This document shows positions 59,620 through 64,000 of a stretch of 64,000 bases of DNA, piece by piece. Origin of the DNA: Hysterangium stoloniferum (Eukaryota; Basidiomycota; Agaricomycetes; Hysterangiales; Hysterangiaceae); the NCBI GenBank assembly GCA_015178975.1, contig WHVD01000007.1:1240001-1304000 (forward strand). Direction: 5' to 3'. Every line of letters begins with the position of its first letter. The first letter of the stretch is position 1. The position numbers and the translations under genes were made by a program. Below the pieces are notes generated by a model, which was not told the DNA's origin, did no database searches, and worked only from the letters and a program-made list of their open reading frames with translations.

Positions 59620-60640
59620 AAGCCATTAGGAGTGATCAGAGCTCTAAGGACCTGGAAATTCCCTGCGACTGAGTGACATTCAGGCCAAGAGTAGTCTCTC
59701 CCTCTTTCTCCAAGGATACTCATTCATTGCCTGCTAGAACTGTCAGTAGAGGTTGGCATCCTTTGCAATGGCATTCATTGAAGGGATAGCAAGTCAAGAT
59801 CCTGGTTGAGGATCACAGAACACTGATGAAGCTTGCTGTCCCTTTCCCATACATGTAAACCCTTTCATCCCTTCTGGAGGACTCCCTGATGGTTGATCTA
59901 ATGGTTCAGATGACCAGGATGTGGGTGGAAATAGAGGAAATGGGGGGTAGAGACTAGGGACTTTTGTTCTGATGCTGACAACTCCTCACCCAATACTACA
60001 TCATTCTCAATACTAATGACATCAAGATAAAATGATCTGACCTTCCTGAATACAATGGAACCCATGCTTGAGCCCTTGACTATATATGTATCAGAGTTAA
60101 TGAGTGGATCAGAAATCTCTGACTCTGTGAGTGCACTACTAGGAGTGACTCTCCCTAGACAACTCAAGGGCAATACTAAATCTGGTGGAGACTATGACCA
60201 ACATAAGGTAGAGGCAACACAAATCCAGTACCTTTATGTAATATGGGCACCTATGTCACATGACATGCCAAATGTGCCTTCAGAAAGAAAAAAAAAATTT
60301 TTTTTAAAGGAGCAAGGCTAGGAAAAATGACAAAAACCTTCTGAAATTAAAAGAGATCAGGATTGGCCTTCCTCAAACATTCTGAGGATATTATCTGGCA
60401 GAGTTTGATGTCCATGGTATTTTCCGTTTGCCCACACAGCTTGTGCATGATTGAGTCCTTTAATATAAGCATTTATAAATCTGGCTGATTGGTTTGCAAA
60501 GCTGAAAAGAAATACAAATGAAATTGTGAATGATTAAAAGGCTAAATGTGTTACTTACCATTGGATTTGAAGAAGTGCACTTGTTGTTGTGGGGTATTTC
60601 AGCACTTACTATATTTGGGCACTTACTAGATCATGTGACC
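59620..60640 (-). other. Degenerate, possibly copia-derived region
   Basis: A minus-strand ORF (60173-59898) reads like the low-complexity linker between integrase and RT of copia polyproteins (RVTPSSALTESEISDP, TYIVKGS), but this is a weak resemblance and no catalytic motif is present. A run of A and T at about 60285-60308 precedes unrecognised sequence. Confidence 0.25.
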
Positions 60641-61476
60641 TGTTACGACCGGACAATCCTGCCAGACTCCGGGCACTAACCTGTACGCCCCCATGCACTA
60701 CAAGCACCAATTGTCTGTTTATAGGATTTCCCACCCGGACTCCGTCACATCAAGACTAGTTATGTTCGACCTCATTACAACACATATCAGTCACCGGACT
60801 TCCCCCGGACTCTGTCTCTATGTCCATCTTCGTCCCACACATCAGTCACTGGACCCCGCTCAGAATCCCGTCACCGCTCTAATCGAGCCCTGTTCCCATT
60901 TTAGTCAAATGACCTGTCACGATTTAGGACTCCGCTCCCGCTCCGTTTCCCGTTATGGGTTATGCTTTGTCATGATTTGGACTCCACTCCATTCCGTTCC
61001 GTTCCTAACACCAATTTGGTGTTTACTATTCCCATTTTATGTTTTGTTAGTTTCGTTTCGTTATTACTGGATTTGGTATGTCATTCACTCCATGGTCTAT
61101 ATAAACTGGCAGATGTTGTACATACAATCCAGCCAGAAAATTAGCTTAGATTTCCCCCAGTAATCTAATAACATTTTCCACTCTAAAACCTTACTTGATT
61201 CACATCGCTCACACTAGTCGGAGCCCACAGGCTCCAGTGCATCTATCTCTCTCAACTATCTCGACTCATGACCCACGACCTCCGACTTACAACCCACGAC
61301 CCCCGACTTATGACCTACGACCCACGAACCCCACCCGGACTCCCCGGGATCCCCGTCCATCTGTTTGAAATTGGACAACACGATCTAGCGAGGGCACAGC
61401 CTATAAGCTGAAGCAAAGTCCTACCAGATATCCTGTGGGTTTCTCCAGAAACCCGGCCTGTGTGTGTATCCTAACA
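60641..61476 (+). mobile_element. Solo LTR of the Ty3 family, target duplication TGACC
   Basis: 836 bp, opposite in orientation to the complete element at 3212-10916. It begins TGTTACGACCGGACAATCC and ends TGTGTATCCTAACA. TGACC flanks at 60636-60640 and 61477-61481. It adds direct evidence for the LTR limits of the complete element. Confidence 0.93.
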
Positions 61477-61738
61477 TGACCTGCCAAATCCTCCCCCTTC
61501 AAAAACAGAAAATACTGGTATTTGCAAGAGAACACCAAAGAAAAATTTTAGAAAAAGAATTACTATTTTGAAGAATATCTTTTTTAACTAAATTATTATT
61601 TAGAAATATAGTTCCTAGCAATAATACTTATATATCCTTAAACACTTCCAAGGAGTCATATTTAATTTATATATATTTATTGCTGTTGCTAAAAGGGATA
61701 GAAGTTTGAATGGCAGTTGCTTATATAAAGGGGTGCTG

Positions 61739-62436
61739 TGCTAAGGGTGCATACATGGAGGGTTTCCAGAGAAACCTGTGGGAAATCCAGTAGGACTTGG
61801 CTTCAGCTTATAGGCTGTGCCCTCACGAGATTGTCTTGTCCAATTTCAAATGGGCAGATGGGAATCCTGGGGAGTCCAGGTGGGGTTTGTGGGTCAAGAG
61901 GTCGGGGAGTCGAGATAGATAAGTCAGAGGTTGAATGATAGATGTGTCGGAGCCCATGGGCTCTGACTAGTGAGAGCGGTGTGATTCAAAGAGGAGTTTA
62001 GAGCAGAAAATATACTAAGATTACTGGGGAGAATCTAAGCTGATTTTCTGACTGGATTGTATGTACAACATCTGCCAGACTATATAGACTGTGGAATGAA
62101 TAACATACCAAATCCAGTAATAATGAAAATGAAACTAACAAACATAAAACAAGATAAGTAAACACCAAACTTGGTGTTAGGAATGGGATGGTTAGAGGGA
62201 TGACGGGTTTTCTGAGCAGGGTCTGGTGACTAGTGCGTGGGACAGAGTCGGACATAGACAGGGACGGAATCTGGTGGGTATTCCAGTGACTCATACATGA
62301 AGTAATGAAGTCGAACCTGGACAAGTCTGACATACAGAGTCCAGCAGGAATTCCGGTAAACTGACAATTGGTGCGTATAGAGTGTGGGTGTGTATAAGTT
62401 AGTGCCCGGAGTCTGGCTGGAATTCCAATCATAACA
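61739..62436 (-). mobile_element. Older solo LTR of the Ty3 family, target duplication TGCTG
   Basis: 698 bp from TGCTAAGGGTGCATAC to CCAATCATAACA, flanked by TGCTG at 61734-61738 and 62437-62441. Shares most of its length with the right LTR but with CpGs largely converted and several deletions. Confidence 0.88.
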
Positions 62437-62545
62437 TGCTGGATTTGCATTGCCCCTACCTTAGGAGGATAGTCACAATTTATTTAATATACAAAATGGT
62501 ATGGAAACGTCCTCATATTTTAGGTGAGACTATTTCCTCTGGCTA

Positions 62546-63577
62546 GCTCCAGACCCCATCCTATATGCACACAACTCTCTATATCATACCCAAGGTACAG
62601 TTACAACCAGATTACCTGCTGGGACCCACATGTCACCCTATATGCACCAGTTGTCAGACTCCACCAGACCTACACCTCAACCTGTCTATATCTGACACTG
62701 TCTCATGCACCAGTCCTTTGACTCCGCTGGACCTGCACATCAACCTGTTTATACCCAACTCTCTGTCCCCTTCACCGGACTCCAACCAGACTCCCAGAAC
62801 CCCTCTAACAGAGCATAGAACCCTGCTCCTGTTATGGTCTGTCTCTGCCTCTCAGACACCTGTCATCAGAAAGCCTGCCAGACTCCGGACTCCACCCTAT
62901 ATACACCTGACACTCTGTATCTCACAGACCAGTCACTGGGCCCCCAGCCAGACTCCCGAGCACCCCTCTAACAGAGCCCCATTCCCATTATGGTCTAATG
63001 ACCTGTCTAGTTTGTTCTCTGCTTCTGTTCCATCCCATACCGAATTCCCAGTTTAGTATTTACTTGTTTTGTTTTATGTTTAATAGTTCTGCCCCTCATT
63101 ATTACCATATTTGGTATTATTACATTTCACAGTCTATAGAAGTCTCCCATACTCATGTACTTAGAATCCAGTTTGAATCTCAAACAAGTTACACTCTCGA
63201 ACTACATAGTTACACCCTGAAAACGTCCTGGTCCAGTCTCAACTCCTCTTGTCTGTCTGCATGCTCAATTCCTGGAACTCCCATGGGAACTCTGGAATCT
63301 ACATCTTCCTTGTAGGTGATCTGTCAGCTTGAAATATGGACACCCAAATGAGTGTATGAGGGCACAGCACATAAGCTGAAGCCAAGTCCATCTCTCAGCA
63401 GTAACTTCTGGTAATTATTCTGATACCACATTCCTTGTACTAATATCCCTGGAAACTCCCCCAGACTAATTACCTGGGGACTCCATGGGACATTCCCAGA
63501 AAGTGTGTTTGGAATAAGTACCAGAAACCTCTGCGGGACATCCTTAGAACTGATCCTTTTTGTTCCAGAACTTAACA
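62546..63577 (+). mobile_element. Diverged LTR insertion (related to 4016-4622)
   Basis: Interrupts the second copy of the 528-bp element: sequence matching 52875-52965 ends at GGCTA, and resumes at GACTATATG. The near-identical flanks GGCTA/GACTA suggest a decayed 5-bp duplication. It ends ACTTAACA like the nested solo LTR and contains GCACATAAGCTGAAGCC near 63367. Strongly CpG-depleted, with repeated 'agactcc' words. The 5' end does not show TG, so it may be truncated or mutated. Confidence 0.6.
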
Positions 63578-64000
63578 GACTATATGTTTTAGGAGTTTAT
63601 ATTTCATTACCCCAGAATTTTATCTTTAAGACTTGTGTGCTCTTTTAAAATATAAACAAATGTCATGGTAAAACAAGATTCCCTGGGTGTTACCTAATCT
63701 TTAACATAAGATACATTCTCTTGTATATATGCAGACTTTCAAAATAGTTCATATAATTTAAATTATTTGATTTAGAAACTTAACCAGAACTATCTGGCCA
63801 ACAGTGGCTCGAAAAATGGTTCCAATGTTCTTTTATTTTACAAAAATTATCAATGATACTACAGGATCATGACTTGAAGATAATCCTTGCTTAATGTGAT
63901 TTGGATCAAAACCCATTGAATAATAAATAAAACAAAACAACCTCTCATTGGGACAGTTTTTTGACTCATGATTATTTTAATGTCTAGTACTTTGTATGAC
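63578..64000. repeat. Remainder of the second 528-bp element copy, to the window end
   Basis: 63580-63810 matches 52970-53190 ('accccagaattttatctttaag', 'ctcttttaaaatat', 'tttagaaacttaaccagaa'). After about 63820 the similarity fades and I see no gene. Confidence 0.6.

Overview
The window looks like a transposon-rich stretch of a filamentous fungal nuclear genome, most probably a basidiomycete (Agaricomycetes). Reasons: short (about 50-60 nt) GT-AG introns, a chromodomain-bearing Ty3 retrotransposon carrying a convergent cysteine-motif gene of a kind I associate with basidiomycete elements, fungal Helitrons, Ty1/copia remnants, and strong CpG depletion in the older elements, as expected where repeats are cytosine-methylated. 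No housekeeping gene, rRNA or intact single-copy gene was recognised. Nearly everything is a mobile element or a member of a decaying local gene family.

Layout. 1-2.2 kb: start of a repeated gene of unknown function (named here the MSTSNE family after its conserved N-terminus) and its flank, which recurs inverted at 35.8-37.8 kb. 3.2-10.9 kb: a complete-length Ty3/gypsy chromovirus on the minus strand with 809-bp LTRs and target-site duplication GTATA. It splits a small ORF, and a solo LTR is nested inside its left LTR. 11.2-28.4 kb: three Helitron-type elements head to tail. Two are coding (Rep HUH plus PIF1-like helicase, both broken); between them lies a non-coding 2.4-kb element made almost entirely of 17- and 18-bp minisatellites. 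The trio sits between TTAA sites with short imperfect inverted repeats, so an outer element may enclose it. 28.9-29.5 kb: a 552-bp foldback palindrome.

30-47.3 kb: a cluster of MSTSNE-family copies and a second repeated gene (gene X) in both orientations, partly as a tandem array of about 4.1 kb period, nearly all damaged by frameshifts, deletions or recombination. 48-64 kb: an older, mostly CpG-poor zone with a Ty1/copia fragment, solo LTRs, a tRNA-like sequence inside an LTR, a Tc1/mariner element with a DD34E transposase, a small LTR element with an insertion proved by its empty sister site, and several LTRs with clean target duplications.

How it fits together: a local multigene family has been duplicated, inverted and broken up while successive transposons inserted into it. 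CpG-rich young insertions (Ty3 element, some solo LTRs) are layered on CpG-poor old ones, and all three clear nonsense changes in the Ty3 element are CGA to TGA. This is consistent with methylation-linked C-to-T decay.
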